Assembly: GCF_000002985.6 (NCBI RefSeq)
Contig: NC_003280.10
Location: 9,172,501-9,236,500, forward strand
DNA length: 64,000 bases
Source of the DNA: Caenorhabditis elegans
Lineage: Eukaryota; Nematoda; Chromadorea; Rhabditida; Rhabditidae
Reading direction: 5' to 3'
Shown: one piece after another, positions 25,148 through 47,200 of the stretch
Position numbering within the stretch: the first letter of the stretch is position 1
Layout of the letters: each line of letters begins with the position of its first letter
Position numbers and translations under genes: made by a program
Notes under the pieces: model-generated
Told to the model about the DNA's origin: nothing
What the model saw: only the letters and a program-made list of their open reading frames with translations
The model's database searches: none

Positions 25148-25845
25148 GTGAGTTGGCTTTTGGAATTATTACGTTTTCCATTATTTTGTTCAATTTGATC
25201 AAAATTTGAAAATCGTGAAAAATTGGATCTGAAACCGATTAGAGCGAGGTTATGAATCCTATTTTATTGGCTTGTCATTTTTTTGATAGATAAATGACTC
25301 CGCCTATATCTTGGTTTTTCTCAAAAAGATTTCTGTGAATACGAAAATTATTCCACATGAAATTGACCACCATAGTAAAAAACAAGCTTTTGGATTTTTA
25401 TTAAAAGTTAAAATAATATAATGTTTAAAAATGCATTCCGAACAGGAAAGTATGTCTCAGAATTTGCAAACATTTTTTTAAAGGGAACCTAACAGATCCT
25501 AGTGGTGAGTAACCCCGTTATATCCAAATATAATTTCCTTTTCCCATTGTTTTTGTGGTATTTGTGATGTCCTCGTGATTTATCCAAAAACCCAATTAAT
25601 TACTCTTTCCCCCACACATTCATACATAGAAATTTGCAACTCATTCCATTTCGAAGCACTTGAGAAGATGAAAAATGCTAGAATTGAGGCAAAAATGAAA
25701 TGAAAATGAGCACACATTCAGTCTACTACTCTCTGTCCCGTTTTTGGGTATCACATGTATAAGAGGTAGAAAAGTGGTCATAGAAGAGTGAAAAAAAGGA
25801 AGAATTTGTCCAAGTTTTCTCACTATCTACAATTTTCTGGGAGGC

Positions 25846-34438
<8,593 letters not shown>

Positions 34439-37400
34439 CTTTTCGAACATCCCATTTCAGAACATTTTTTGTCATTCCCGTTGCCATTCATCTCATACAA
34501 TTTGCCATCATGCATAATTAGAATTATTTAATCAAAAATCTCATTTTCTTTGTATTTTTTAATGTTGTTGGATGATTCATTCACAAAATTCCCAAAAATT
34601 TCGAGCTTTATTCTGAAAACATTATCCATATTCCACAATGCATTTTTTCATCGGGTCTTCGTTGTCTTGTACAGCTAAAAATAAATAAATAAATCTTTGT
34701 TGCTCTCCAAAAATTGTTTTCCTTTTTGTTGATTGTGCCCATTTTTCCGCTGCCCTTCTTCACAAAATTTCTTGTTTACACACCAAAAAACCGCAACTTT
34801 TGACAATTATTCTCGCTTATTTTGGGATGAGCGAAGAGCAATATCTCTTTTCTCGATTTGCTCCATTGAGCACAATATGGGTTGTTGATGACGTGGCACT
34901 AATGGATTTGGTCGCTGGAATTTCTGATAGTTGAAAAAATACTCCATTCAAAAATATTCTCGATTAGACTTTTTACGAAAAGTTGTGCCTTTTTTCTTCT
35001 TCTGTTGCTTTCAAGACAATCTCTCCAATTTTTCATAAAAATACTCAAAACTACGAAACAACACTCTAGAAACACAAGAAAAAGTGAGTGGCGGGCTGTT
35101 GTGGCGCAGCTTAAACTAGGATTAAATAGAGGGGTTCCATTTTTGCAACAAAAAGGGTACAGAGCTTTGTTTTTCGCATTCTTCTCGAGTGGCTCACACT
35201 CACATGATTCAGAACTTCCTGTTCAAAAAATTGAAAAAAAGACCTCATCGGTGTTTGAAACTTTTTGGAATCTTCTGAAAGTACGCTTCTGGTTCACTCA
35301 ATTTAACTTTCAGTCGGCCTGTTTGTATAACGCTAAGTATAGTGGCTCTCATTTCTGAAATCTTCCTTTTGTCAGAAAAAAGTTGGATAACAATGACATT
35401 CTTCATCAAGACAGTCACAGGAAAAGTCTGAAGTTTCAGACTGAAAAAGTTGAATTCTTTGAAAACCACATCACCTGCGAAGTCTTACTCAGTATTTTCC
35501 GTTCGAAACCAATTTCCTTTCATACAAAGAATCTTTCACTCAGTCACCACGCACCGAATTGTTCCTTCCTTCCTTCCTGAATACAAAGTTTTGTCCCGCT
35601 CCTACCCATTAGTAGGGCTCTTTAATTTATGCCCCTCCTTCTTCTACTTCTACGCCTTCTTTTCCTTCATCTACCACAAGTACTCTGTCAAAGAAGCATA
35701 GAGCTTCCATCTTTTGTTGTCTCTTCCATCATTTTTCCCTTTCTTTTCCATTTTTTGGTGCTCTGCTTTCCGTGCTCTCCATGGAACAAACTCTTTTGCG
35801 ACAAGTTTATCACTTTGAAATGGATTTTGGAAAACCCCTTCTATTCCATGGTCTTCAAAGGGCCACTATTGTTGGTCAGAGTGCGAAGGCGTCGGGGATT
35901 GGACCCCATGGGGATATCGGAAGAGATTGACAGGCAAGCATCGGAATATCTTCTTTGCTTACAATTATACTATTGTGCTCTCTTAAATCGACTTTTAATG
36001 GTTTCCTGATAAAATAACGTTATAACGTTTTGTGGATTTTTCTGCTAGTTTCAAATAAAATTTCTGAAAAATAGATTAAAATCCTGAAGGACCATAACCA
36101 TAGTTTTTTATAACCATAGGTTAGTTTCAGATGGGTCTTGATCTACCGTAACCTTACAAATTATTTCGATTTCTAGCAGAAAAATAATTTATTATTCAAA
36201 AGAAGCAACAATTATCTAATTCAAGTGTTCCTTTTTTTGTAAAACCTGACATTTCCGTGTTCTAATTGATGTTTTCCGCAAGGTCCTAGCAATCTGGAAA
36301 AACAAAAAACGCACACATTCACAACTGCACAAAAAAATAATTCCTGATTCTTCTCATTTTTTCTCTAAATCTCTCAATTTGTTACTATATATCGTGCTCG
36401 CTCAATGTGACTCAAATCAAACTCTATTATGGTGTCGTTGTTGTAGAAAAGAGATGTGCACACACACACACACATACATCTTTTTTCTTGCTCTACTCCC
36501 GCGCGACGTGTCCAATTTCAGATCTGAATCTCTTGGGGAATCTCTCCACTCTTCTCCTTTTTTTGAGATGAGCTCATTGTGTTGTGAGCCCCCAAAAACT
36601 TTTTTACGAGGTCTCAATGACAATGGAAATTCAGAAGTTTTAATATAAAAATGTTTTCGTTTCAATTCAATTCCGTTGTAGTAGGTGTCGCCTAAAAATT
36701 TTGTAGAAATTCTTTGCGGAGGCCCTTGTGGAAATGTGAAAAAAGTAGGTAACAATTCAATTTCCTAAGATTCTAGATTTAGAATCAAATAATTCAACGA
36801 AATGAAGAAAGCTGACTAGGTATGTCAAAAACCGAAGAGCACAATTCTCCAACTTTTTGCGGCCGAAAAACAGAAAAAAGGATATTTTGAACTTTCAAGC
36901 AAAAAGTTATGGAGTACTGTAGACCGTCATATACATATTAACTAACCTTACACATTTTTCACAAATTCGTTTAAAACTTTATTCTATTGCATAGCTCTTT
37001 GAGCTGTAAACTGTCTATCAAATCGAACATTTTCTGATGAATTCCTATAAATTTTAAATGAATTCATTTAAATTCTGCTTTTTGTGTTTATTTCTTCTTT
37101 CTTCCCAAGATGACGGAAAACGAATTCATTAGAAAACTCAAAGTTTGCCTCAAATTGTGTAATTTTTTTTGAAAACATCATAAAAGCGAATACATAAAAA
37201 TAAAATCTGAAATTCCCTTTTCGATTTTTTGCTCTTTTGTGTTGCTCATTGTGCAAAATTTGAATTTCTTCAACTTGACAAACCAAGAGTTATTTTTTCG
37301 GAGGTTCATTCTTCGTCAAAGCTTATAACTCCCCGAGGACAATTTCTTTGAGATTTACCCGTTCTCATCTATCTTTCTACAATCTAAATGTTCAAAAATT

Positions 37401-37895
37401 TCCAAAAGTTCAAGTTTAAAAGTTATAGAAGTACAACAAGACGGCAAATTTTCATTCATCACTTTTCCTTATAATTCGCGTCCTCTAAATTGCTTGAATT
37501 GCACCTCTCCGCCCCGCCAAAACTCATCAATTTTCCCTTCCTTCCGGTTTTCCTTTTTTCTCCTCTTTTTCTTCCCTCTTTTGCCGTTTTGTTTTTCTTA
37601 AACCACAAACAAATACTATTTTAAACGTTTTTCAAAATTTGCTTTTGATTAGAAAGTTTGAATATTATAGAAAAAGTTTATAAATTTAACAGATTGAAGT
37701 TTTAATAGAAGAAAGTTGGTCAAAAAGTTGGCAAAAGGATTTGCCAGAAAATGGCCAACAATTGTTGAGTTGCCAATGAAAATTACAAAAGTTTGTTCAC
37801 TACTTATTTCCCCCAGCACTCATTGAACTCTGACTAACTCTAATACTTTTTTCTTGAAATCGTCTCAATCTTCAGATCATGAATTGGTGTGAATA
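34439..37895. other. Intergenic region between let-23 and the TMEM151-like gene
   Basis: let-23 3' UTR, with overlapping AATAAA signals near 34680-34692. Then about 3.1 kb with no supported gene, which must include the promoter of the next gene. A CA microsatellite lies at about 36460-36473. Pyrimidine-rich stretches occur at 35570-35760 and 37500-37600. A plus-strand ORF at 35005-35358 has no splice or homology support. Confidence 0.55.
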
Positions 37896-40524
37896 ATGGC
37901 TGGTACTGTGGACGCTCAAGAGCACGTGGCAAAACCACGCCGTCCGAATATATTCCGAGTGTTACGAAGGACGGGATACGGGAAATGTCTTGTTTGTTCG
38001 TTGCTTCTGATACTTTGTTTCTTTTATGCAACATTTTGTCATGTCAAACATGAAGCTTATTCCGGAAGTCAACCATTGCTCATGTAAGTTTAATTTTGAT
38101 TTTTTCCTATTTTGGACAAATTTCGAAAATGTAGCATATGGAAAAAATAAAGATGAAAACGGTAGAAATTGACTCCGCCTATATCTTGGCTTGATTTTGA
38201 ATCACTCTAAAATGTTTTAGATTTTTTAATACTCTCCTTTTGACAAATGTTTTGACAAATTGCTTGCCTAATTTTCAAAAATTCAAATTTTGCGGAAAGT
38301 TCAGAGCATGTTCGAAGATCCACAATGTCTCAATGAAAATCATTAAAACATAATTATAATAAAAACTCGTAGAACACATTTGACTTGCATTTAGGAGTAA
38401 TTTTGAACAATCTCCCACTGGAGCTACCGTTACCTTTCATAATATAACTGTGTAGAACAAATTTAGATATTTATCTCACTTCTGAACACTTCTTTTTATA
38501 GATATCAACACGGACCATGTGCACAAGGATATAACTTTGTTCCAATTGTATTTGGTCTTATGCTATATATAGTATACTTGATGGAGTGTTGGCACAGTCG
38601 AACAAAAATAATAAATATGAAAAAAGTTCGTGTTGAAGATGCTCTTGACTATATAACTGCTCTACGAACATCTCCACCAATTGTATGGTGGAAAAGTGTT
38701 TGTTATCACTATACGAGGAAGACAAGACAGGTTACAAGATACCGGAATGGTGATGCTGTTTCGGCTACACAAGTATATTATGAGAGAATGAATTCACATC
38801 AAGCTGGAAGTATGTTCATATATGATACTTGCGGATTTAGGGTGAGTACTGTGTCAAAAACATTTCCATTTATATAATTTGTTTCAGGACATTTCAAAAT
38901 CAATATTAGAAGTTGAAAAGTTCCACGTCACACGAATTCGTCTTTCGCGAAGTTTTGTATTTGCGAACATGCAGGCTGCAACTGAGTTCGAGCAACAAAG
39001 ATCCAGATTTTTCAATGATAACGAGACAAAAGATGATTATATGGAAGTACGAGAAGGAATGGATTTATCGGATGTTGGATTTGTAGAGGAAATACTTGCC
39101 TTCAATAAGCCTACACCACCATGGTTCCTACATCCCATTGTTTTTTGGTTTTTCTCAATTTTCGTGTTATCATGGCCATTGAGAATCTATACAGAATGGA
39201 GGACAGCGGTGCTATCGTTTCAAGTGATTAAGCTTTTCGGAACCAATTATTTGAGGTAGGAATATTGGATATAAAATATTTGAAAAAAGAAACCAAAAAA
39301 GATTCCGTCGAGCCGGATTCGAACCAGCGACCTAAGGATAACCACTGACTCTACAGTCCTCCGCTCTACCAACTGAGCTATCGACTGCACGCCGTTTTCC
39401 TCTGTTGAGAGAAAAGACCTGGCGGGAACAGAAAGTGTCAGTCATATAGAGCATTTTCATATGCGAAGTGTATAAAATTTATATTTCTACAAGAAGTTGC
39501 CTAAAATAGCCACAAAAATAGTGTTTTCGAATTTTCTTCAATAAAGGGATGTGGCTCAAAAACGTTGAGTTCCATCAATCATTAGGCATTTGGCAGGAAG
39601 AAAAGATTAGCTACAGCAAAAAAAGATAGAAAAGTAGTATAAGTATTTATTTTTCAAATACATTTTCCAGTCCGAATTCGGTCAACTACACGGGGCCATT
39701 AACCAGAACATCAACTATGGATACTGTTGAGTTGGAGGCATTGTTGAGGAGAGAACAACATTTCGTTGTACCATCGTACAGTGAAGTTATGCTCATGCAA
39801 AATACGATTGCTAATTCAAATGTAAGGTTTTTTTTAAATATTAAAATTTTAAGATCATTTGCTCCTGATAAATATTTATTAATCGCTCTGATAATATTGT
39901 AGACCAATTATCCAAATATTCGATGCCTGGACCCTGTGATTCTTCCACGACCATTCGTGAGTACAACTAACGAACATATCGTACTTCGGAACTATGGAGC
40001 AACAGAAACCGACAATTCACTATCTGAGCCCATTACAGCAACGCCGAGACCTCTTAGAGTTAGCCGAAGTATGACATTTGCTGCTCAAGGAAATCTCGAA
40101 GAATCAGCTGAGAATCTGAGTTGTTTAGAAAACGGAAGTAGAGCAAATCGTGCTATTCCATCGAGTCGGCGGAATTTGCCGTTACGTTCGTTATCGATAG
40201 GTGGTATTTCTGCTTGGTCCAATGGTTACAGAGAAATTGGAAATCCTGATGATTCACAACTACTCATTGAACCAGATGAACCACCTCCACCATATGAGGT
40301 CGGTTTTCAATTTATAATGGAAATGACAATTTATTTCTCAGGTTGCTCTCAGAATGTGTGCTCCATTATATGAACGCCTACGACGATCAATATCTTCACG
40401 ATTGGCTTCAATTTCTCACTCGAGCTCGAAGGATTTGAAGTCGCTAACTTTGAAAAGTAGTTCTAGTAACAATAATAACAATAATTCAAACAACAATAAT
40501 AACGATGATCCAGAACATCCATAA
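37896..40524 (+). CDS. TMEM151-like multi-pass membrane protein
   Basis: Six exons in phase (37896-38083, 38502-38841, 38888-39255, 39671-39821, 39903-40298, 40342-40524) give 541 aa. It matches the TMEM151 family pattern: two closely spaced N-terminal membrane segments (about residues 31-50, CLVCSLLLILCFFYATFCHV, and 75-90, VPIVFGLMLYIVYL) and a conserved soluble middle (TSPPIVWWKSVCYHYTRKTRQV). A third segment follows (about 257-276, PIVFWFFSIFVLSWPLRIY). The C-terminal half is poorly ordered, with Ser- and Asn-rich runs and a PPPPYE motif that could bind WW domains. The molecular function of TMEM151 proteins is not known. I believe this is ZK1067.4 by position, from memory. A uORF overlaps the start; a tRNA sits antisense in intron 3. 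Confidence 0.85.
39304..39387 (-). tRNA. tRNA-Tyr(GTA) with intron
   Basis: On the minus strand: acceptor 5' CAGTCGA, A box TAGCTCAGTTGGTAGAGC, anticodon GTA, B box GGTTCGAATCC, 3' TCGACGG plus discriminator A. About 11 extra bases follow the anticodon (GTCAGTGGTTA), as in intron-containing eukaryotic tRNA-Tyr genes. The acceptor stem pairs except position 2-71 (A opposite G). It lies antisense inside intron 3 of the TMEM151-like gene. Confidence 0.93.
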
Positions 40525-41201
40525 AATCGGGTATTTTTTCACATGCGGACCAATTTTAAGAATTGTTAAACGTTGGTGCTTGAAATAAATAATTTTTCTG
40601 ATTTTTTTTTATTTTCAAGTTTAAAAAAATTGTGTTTCAAGTTATTCGATTAAAAGCGTTGTTTTTATTGCCTTATTAAATGGTAAAAAGCAATCAATTT
40701 TTAAAGGAGCGTCCACTGAATACGAGGAGATGGTCTCGGCACGAAATATAAAAAACTACAGTACCCTTGGAAGTATTGGCGCGGAAATTTTTTTTTATTC
40801 AGTTATTTATCTGTTCAGTTTTCGTATTTTTGATGTTAAAACTCCATTTTTCTCTTCAAAATTTGTATTAAAAATCACTGGGCAACGCATTTTCACTATT
40901 ACAGAAGTATTTTTGATGAAATCTTCAAGAAATTCACATGTTTCTTTGTTTAAAATTTTAGGATTTGACGGTTTCGGTTTTTAGGCCAAAAAACTCCGTT
41001 ACCAGTTTTAATTTCGTTCTGATTCCGTGAGGCAATGCTTCACTAATCACATTTTTCACGAAATACAAAGTCTTGCTTGAAAATTTAACAAAAAACTCCA
41101 ATACTCTCGCAAAATCTTGAATATGGCCATTTTATTTGATGTAATTATTTCTTTTACAGATAAATACTTCAAACCAACCAATCCATCTATCTGACAAGCT
41201 A
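40525..41201. other. Intergenic region upstream of znfx-1
   Basis: 3' UTR of the TMEM151-like gene with AATAAA near 40584, then AT-rich sequence. CTTTTACAG at 41151-41159 is a likely trans-splice or 5' UTR acceptor for znfx-1, 42 bases before its ATG. Confidence 0.55.
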
Positions 41202-44200
41202 ATGTCCAGAGATAAACCACCTCAACGTGAGGTTGGCGGACGTCGGTTGCCCTACGAAATGGGTTCGTTGAAGTTCGACGAAGACCCGTTCCGCGGACAG
41301 CGCCGGCGTCCGTGGATGTGCTTCAGAATCGGCTATCCGACAAGCGAGTTCTCATCAGAGCACTTCATGTACGTTCAAATTATTCAAAAATTATTGAAAA
41401 AACGTATTGTTTCAGGAAATTCGTGAAAAGGTGTCACACTTCGATGATAGAAGTAGGTATTCTTCTCGATGATGAACGGGAATTCCTGCAATATCAAGAA
41501 GTCAGGGAAGATTATCTTCTTCTGAAAAAGCTCATCGAGGAAGGTCTGCAGAAGTGTGAAACGATCTATGAAAAAGGACCGCTGTCGACTCCGGTTGTTT
41601 TTTTCATTTTAGACCAGTGCGGTAAGAAAAGTAAATTATACATAACGTGTATAAATATTCACTCATACAGACGAAGACGAAGTCCAAAACATGCTGGATA
41701 TGTTTAGGGAGTCTTGTTATATCTTCCATATGAAACGCAACGAAATTCTCAACTGGATCAACGAAATGGAGTATGAAGAACTGGAGTGAGTAAATGTTCA
41801 GCATAACGTCGAAAAAATTCATATTTCAGAAGTGACTGCTCTAAATTTGCACAGTTCATCAAAGGAGTGGAAAATCTGACGGAATCCATCGCGATGCCCA
41901 TGGAGGTAGAAACAGAGTAGGCTATCTAGAAGGAAAAAATAATTAAAAAACATCTAACTTTCATAGAGAATTCATCTTTGGAAAGAGTTCGATTGTATCG
42001 ACCGAAGACTTTGTTGAAGACGCCCCTCACAAGCAGATCGCACAAGATCAACGCGAAACAAGGTATCGTTACCATGTTGTAAACTTTCTATTCAAAAATT
42101 TTGCAATATCTCTTCGTTCATATTAGACTTATGGCCTAGCTATTTCTTTCTTTTTCCACACGTCCAACATAGATAGACAGTTCGAGACGTAGAGAAAAAC
42201 AGAAAAACCGTGACTAGTTGCTTCCCCTGTGATTGATATGCTTTTTTTTCACAAATTCGAAAAAAATAATCTGAATAAGCATGTTTTCACATCAGAATTT
42301 GTTAAACAGTGTGTTTGGAAATACTGAAATATTCCCTTGACTCGCAGGATTTAACGAATAATTATTTCAAAATTTTCGATTGTTTTTCTCAATAACATCA
42401 ATAATTTTTCCTGAATTCCTGATATTGCTTTTAAAAATATATAATAGAATTGGTGACCTTTGTTAAATCATTGATAATCGCAGTGGCTTTTGTTTTTATT
42501 CTCGTTTCATAAACAACGTGAATCGTGGTAGCGGAAAAAAAACCACATTTATCGTGTTCCCATCTTTCCCCAGAAACCTGGCCGCGTTCCTTTTCACTGT
42601 AGTAAACGCGGATTTTTGTGGGCATACTGATTTCGTTAGAAAATACTTTTTCTTAAAATGCTAGAGCTCTCCGCGTTCTCTCATAATGTATAATTAAATT
42701 ATCTTGTTTCAGACCAATTCGCCAACCGTATTCAATGGTCAGAAACCTCGCCCCCCCAGGGCTCCCGCCGCCTGGAATTTCGATTTCAAACAGTTCGCCT
42801 CCTGGATTATCTTCAGTTTCGCCAATTCCCCGAGCAGATACACGCGAATCCCGTTATTCCACCCCTCAACCACCCGGATTGTCAATTCCAGCACCACCTG
42901 GAATATCTCTTCCAACTCCACCAGGAATATCTCTTCAAAATCATCAGAATGATCAATTCGAGCAAGCTCATAGTACCATTTCGAGAATGAGCGAGAATAG
43001 TTCATCTTCGAGGCGTCGATTCCGCGATGAAGAAGTTCAGGAAGAAGAAGGAGATCATATTCTATCGTCTGAAGATGTACATGCTGCGCGGAACGTGTGT
43101 GAAACCAAAATCCTTGTTAGAGGAGTTCCGCAAAAGAACGATTCTGAGTTGGTAAGATCTATTCATTTTTGTGATAAACTGCAACCTGTGAGTTATTTCG
43201 GCAATTTCCGGAAAACTAATCTTCAATAAACACGAAATTAATATTAAAATTTTAATTTTCAGTCCAAGCTCATCAACGGATCAAAACTATACGTACGGTT
43301 CGAACGTCCGTTTGTAAAACTAGCTCACAATCTAGAACTTCTCTACGTTGTCAATTATGCTATCAGTTCTCGAAAAAGTATTGTTCGGGATCACAGTAAA
43401 GCAATTATTCGCGGATTGTTCGAAAAGGATTTTCTACTGAAGCTCAAAAGTAAATTCCTGGAAAGCTCGTTTGACAATGACACGTGGACTCCCGAGGGTA
43501 CAGAATTGCTATTCGAAATCTTTCATTTGTTTTTCACAACGGCTCGATACAAGGGTGGATTCATGCTGACACTTCCGAGATTTGTAAGTTGAAATAAACT
43601 GAAAATTTTAAAAGTAAACATTATTATAGGCGCCGTCTTGGCATGATTTCTCGATGGCTTTCGATATTGCTGACATGGATGGACTTGAGGAAGCTGGTGT
43701 GGGTGATGATGAGCTTAGAAATCTTAGGAGGCTGATTGGTTACATTGAAACATGGATCAAACGGGCAGAACGGGAACGAAACCCCAGTCCATTGGCGCTG
43801 CGGTCATATTCAGTGTACGAAAAAGCTGGTTCTTCTGACAGTGGACGCCAAGTTTTATCTGAAAGTCGAGGTGCAGGTTCCAGCAATGTTTATGGTCATG
43901 ACGAGGTGGATTTCGTCGATCACAGACGCAGAGACGAGTTCGGACATCGTGATAACTACCGGACAGAAAACCGTCGCCATAAAAGCCCGGACAATTTTGG
44001 AGAAGTTCACAGAAGGCTCGATGAGCAACAACAACAACGACATGAGGATGAATCATCAAGATATCGCGATGACTCGAGACAGTCTCGACGAGCAGATGAT
44101 AGAAGAGATCAATATCAGTACAACGAATCAACATCTATGGAAAATCACTTGGGGTTTCACAACGGCGGTGGCACCGTCAGTGAGCACTCACGAGATGATA

Positions 44201-47200
44201 AATTCGTTTCGCCTCAAAATTGTGAAGAAAAACGCAAATATTGCGAAGAGGACACAGATGCGAAACCACAACAACCATATCGCTTTGAGGAGATAAAATT
44301 CGAACCAATTTGGGTGAAATGTGAAAAATCAGAACCGCCAGAGGATTTTAAGGTAAAAAAGTGCAAGCTATCAAGGCATAATTGTTTTTTTTTCAGACGT
44401 TGCCTTCTGTTCCTGTTTTGTCCGAGTATGTTAATCCAGTAGAGCCCTATCTCCGTCGGATCCAAGATGATGGAAAATACAAGTCTGTTCATCACTACCT
44501 TGATGTCCAATTTCGTCTACTGAAGGAGGACTTAGTGAGCCCACTTCGAGACGGAATTGATTTGTACAAAAAGAATGGAACTTGTAAAGGACGTAGAATT
44601 GAAGGAGCGCCTTGTTCGGATATCTCAATTTTCAATGTCGAAAAGGTTGACGGAAAACAGGTTACTGAACGTGATGGATATGAAATGAGAATCATATGGC
44701 CAGCACAATACGATATTTTAAAGTTACTCGATAACGATCGTGAGATGAAGGAGTTGGGATTAGTGATGCTTTCGTGTGATAGATTTAAAGAAGACTTTCA
44801 TCTAGGACACATTCAATCATCATATTTGATGAGAAATGGCTCACTTCATTTTGCTGTCCATGAGGAAACGTCGCCTTTCAAACCGAACACAACATATCAA
44901 ATGGCGCAAGGAACATCATATCTGCCGTGTTACAAGCATGTTCTTGAGAACTTGAAACGTATCAGCTCATTCAAACCACTCCCCTTCGAAAGATATCTTG
45001 TCCATGGTAGTAAGATCATTTTTCGGCCAAACTTTCAACAAGCTGAGAAAAGCGAGTATCAGATTTCCGAGGAGAAGAAGTTGATGAAAACCTATAATGA
45101 ACTTCGTTCTCTAGCAGCATGTGCACGATATACGAAAGGAAAGCCTATTCCTCGAGGAGTTGACGATGATGACGAAGATTATGAATTTAGCAAGTCTCGT
45201 GAACTGTCAAAAGAGGATATCGATCTCGAATATAGACAACTGCAAGAGCCGATTTTCAGGCCTCTCGTAGGAGTTGATATAAAAGGTTAGCGTCCTACAG
45301 AACAAATTTTAACTCCTCTGACTTTAATTTTTAAATTATAATGATGTAATTATACTCTTGTCATTTTCAGATAGCAATCTAATCCAAATCAACAAGAAAT
45401 GGTATAACGTGTCCCGCCTTCTTGACGAATTCCACCCCGATTATATGGATGAAAGCCAGAGATTAGCATTTTGCAACACATTCAAATACGAGCTTTCGTT
45501 GATTCAAGGACCACCAGGAACTGGAAAAACGCATATTGGAGTTCAAATTGTGAAGACTATTCTCCAGAATCGTTCATATTGGAAAATCACCGAACCAATC
45601 TTGGTGGTTTGTTTCACCAACTCCGGTCTAGACAATTTGTTGGAAAGAATCTATCAAATGATTGAAAACGATGAAGAACTTTCGAAAGATAATGGAAGGC
45701 CAAAGATTATACGGTTCGGAAGTAAATGTGATTCGAATTATCTTAAGCGACAGAATGTGATGAGGCAAGATGTCTATGAGCAGTACAAGTCAAAAGTGTC
45801 GGATGGTGCTCAAAAGAAAATGTCAAAGGCTGGTGCAGCTAGACGACATAAAGCTGACAATCTTGCGATTTCTAGTTACACTCTTTTCTGCTCTAGGAAG
45901 TAAGTCTTAGAACAAAAACTAGGATTTCGAAAGTTTCCTATTTAATTTAATGAAATCTTTTTTTACAGCAAGCTTCTGTCTTACGAAATGCTTTCTCGTG
46001 TGATGGACCCGAATCATCAGATGGAAATTCAACAATTTACATATGATCACGTCGACACCAAAGGAATTCCATTGAGTCCTGACGAAGCAATCGGTTGTTG
46101 GTTGTTAGAAAGAGATTTCGGAAAAGCCACGAAATCACAGACGAAGAAAGCGAAGAAACCGAAATTCCAAGGTGCACAACTAGATTCGGAAGACGAAAAC
46201 AAAGACTATTTCACGGTTGAGGATAGCGATGATGAAGAAGATGAATTGGATGACGAAAAGCTCTTGGATAAACTTTTCGAAAAGATGAATGTAAGATACA
46301 TGTCTCGATAAAAAGTTATTATCTAAATATTTTAGCTCGAATGCTCTGGAGCCGACATCTTGAGTGCCGTCCACGCTTCCCACGCCGATGAGTATTATAC
46401 CAAAGGACCCTGGGAGATTGTGCAAGACAAGCGACCAAGTGTGGTTGTTTTGATGGAGAAGAAAACGAAACCGGTTAGTAAAACCTATACTTAATATGGA
46501 AATTATCTAATTTATATTGATCTTTCAGTGTAACGCAAAGTTCACCGTTGATGAGCAAATCAACAATTTGGTCTCCGAAATCAAGGACATGATTTTATCA
46601 AGCCAACCAGTTCCAAAGAAGGATTTGAACGATATCAAGTACATTTTCAGTCTCGCCCGTTTGAAACGGTGGTCTTTGTATATTACCTGGTGTGATGCCT
46701 TGGTACGATAATCTTGTCAATTTTTTTGTTACAACGAATTTTTCAGAGATCGATTGTCACGGAAAATCTTCCCAGACAGATTCGGGAGTACCGAGAAGCT
46801 TGTGAAAACTTCAAAAATGCTCAGAATAGAGTGGATGCAGAGATCATGAGAATGACAATGATCATCGGAGCGACGACAACCGGTTGTTCACGTCTTCGCC
46901 CTACTCTCGAGAAAGTTGGACCACGGATTCTCATTGTGGAAGAAGCGGCGGAAGTGCTCGAAGCTCATATTATTTCGGCAATGATTTCAACTGTCGAGCA
47001 TGTTGTGATGATTGGAGATCATAAACAATTACGTCCAAATCCAGCTGTACATGAATTGGGAGTTGCGTACGGATTAAGAATTTCCATGTTCGAAAGACTT
47101 GTGGAGCGTGGTTTGCCTTTTTCACAGCTCCGTCAACAACATCGTATGAATTTAACCATTTCTGATAAAATCGTCAAACTATCATTTTATGATAAGTGAG

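Noticed and set aside
35005..35358. 117-codon plus-strand ORF between let-23 and the TMEM151-like gene
   Set aside because: No splice signals, no recognisable motif, and a composition like translated intergenic DNA.
43736..44296. 186-codon plus-strand ORF over znfx-1 exon 8
   Set aside because: A +1 shadow of the Arg/Asp/Gln-rich linker; the znfx-1 frame is open on both sides and continues into the helicase.
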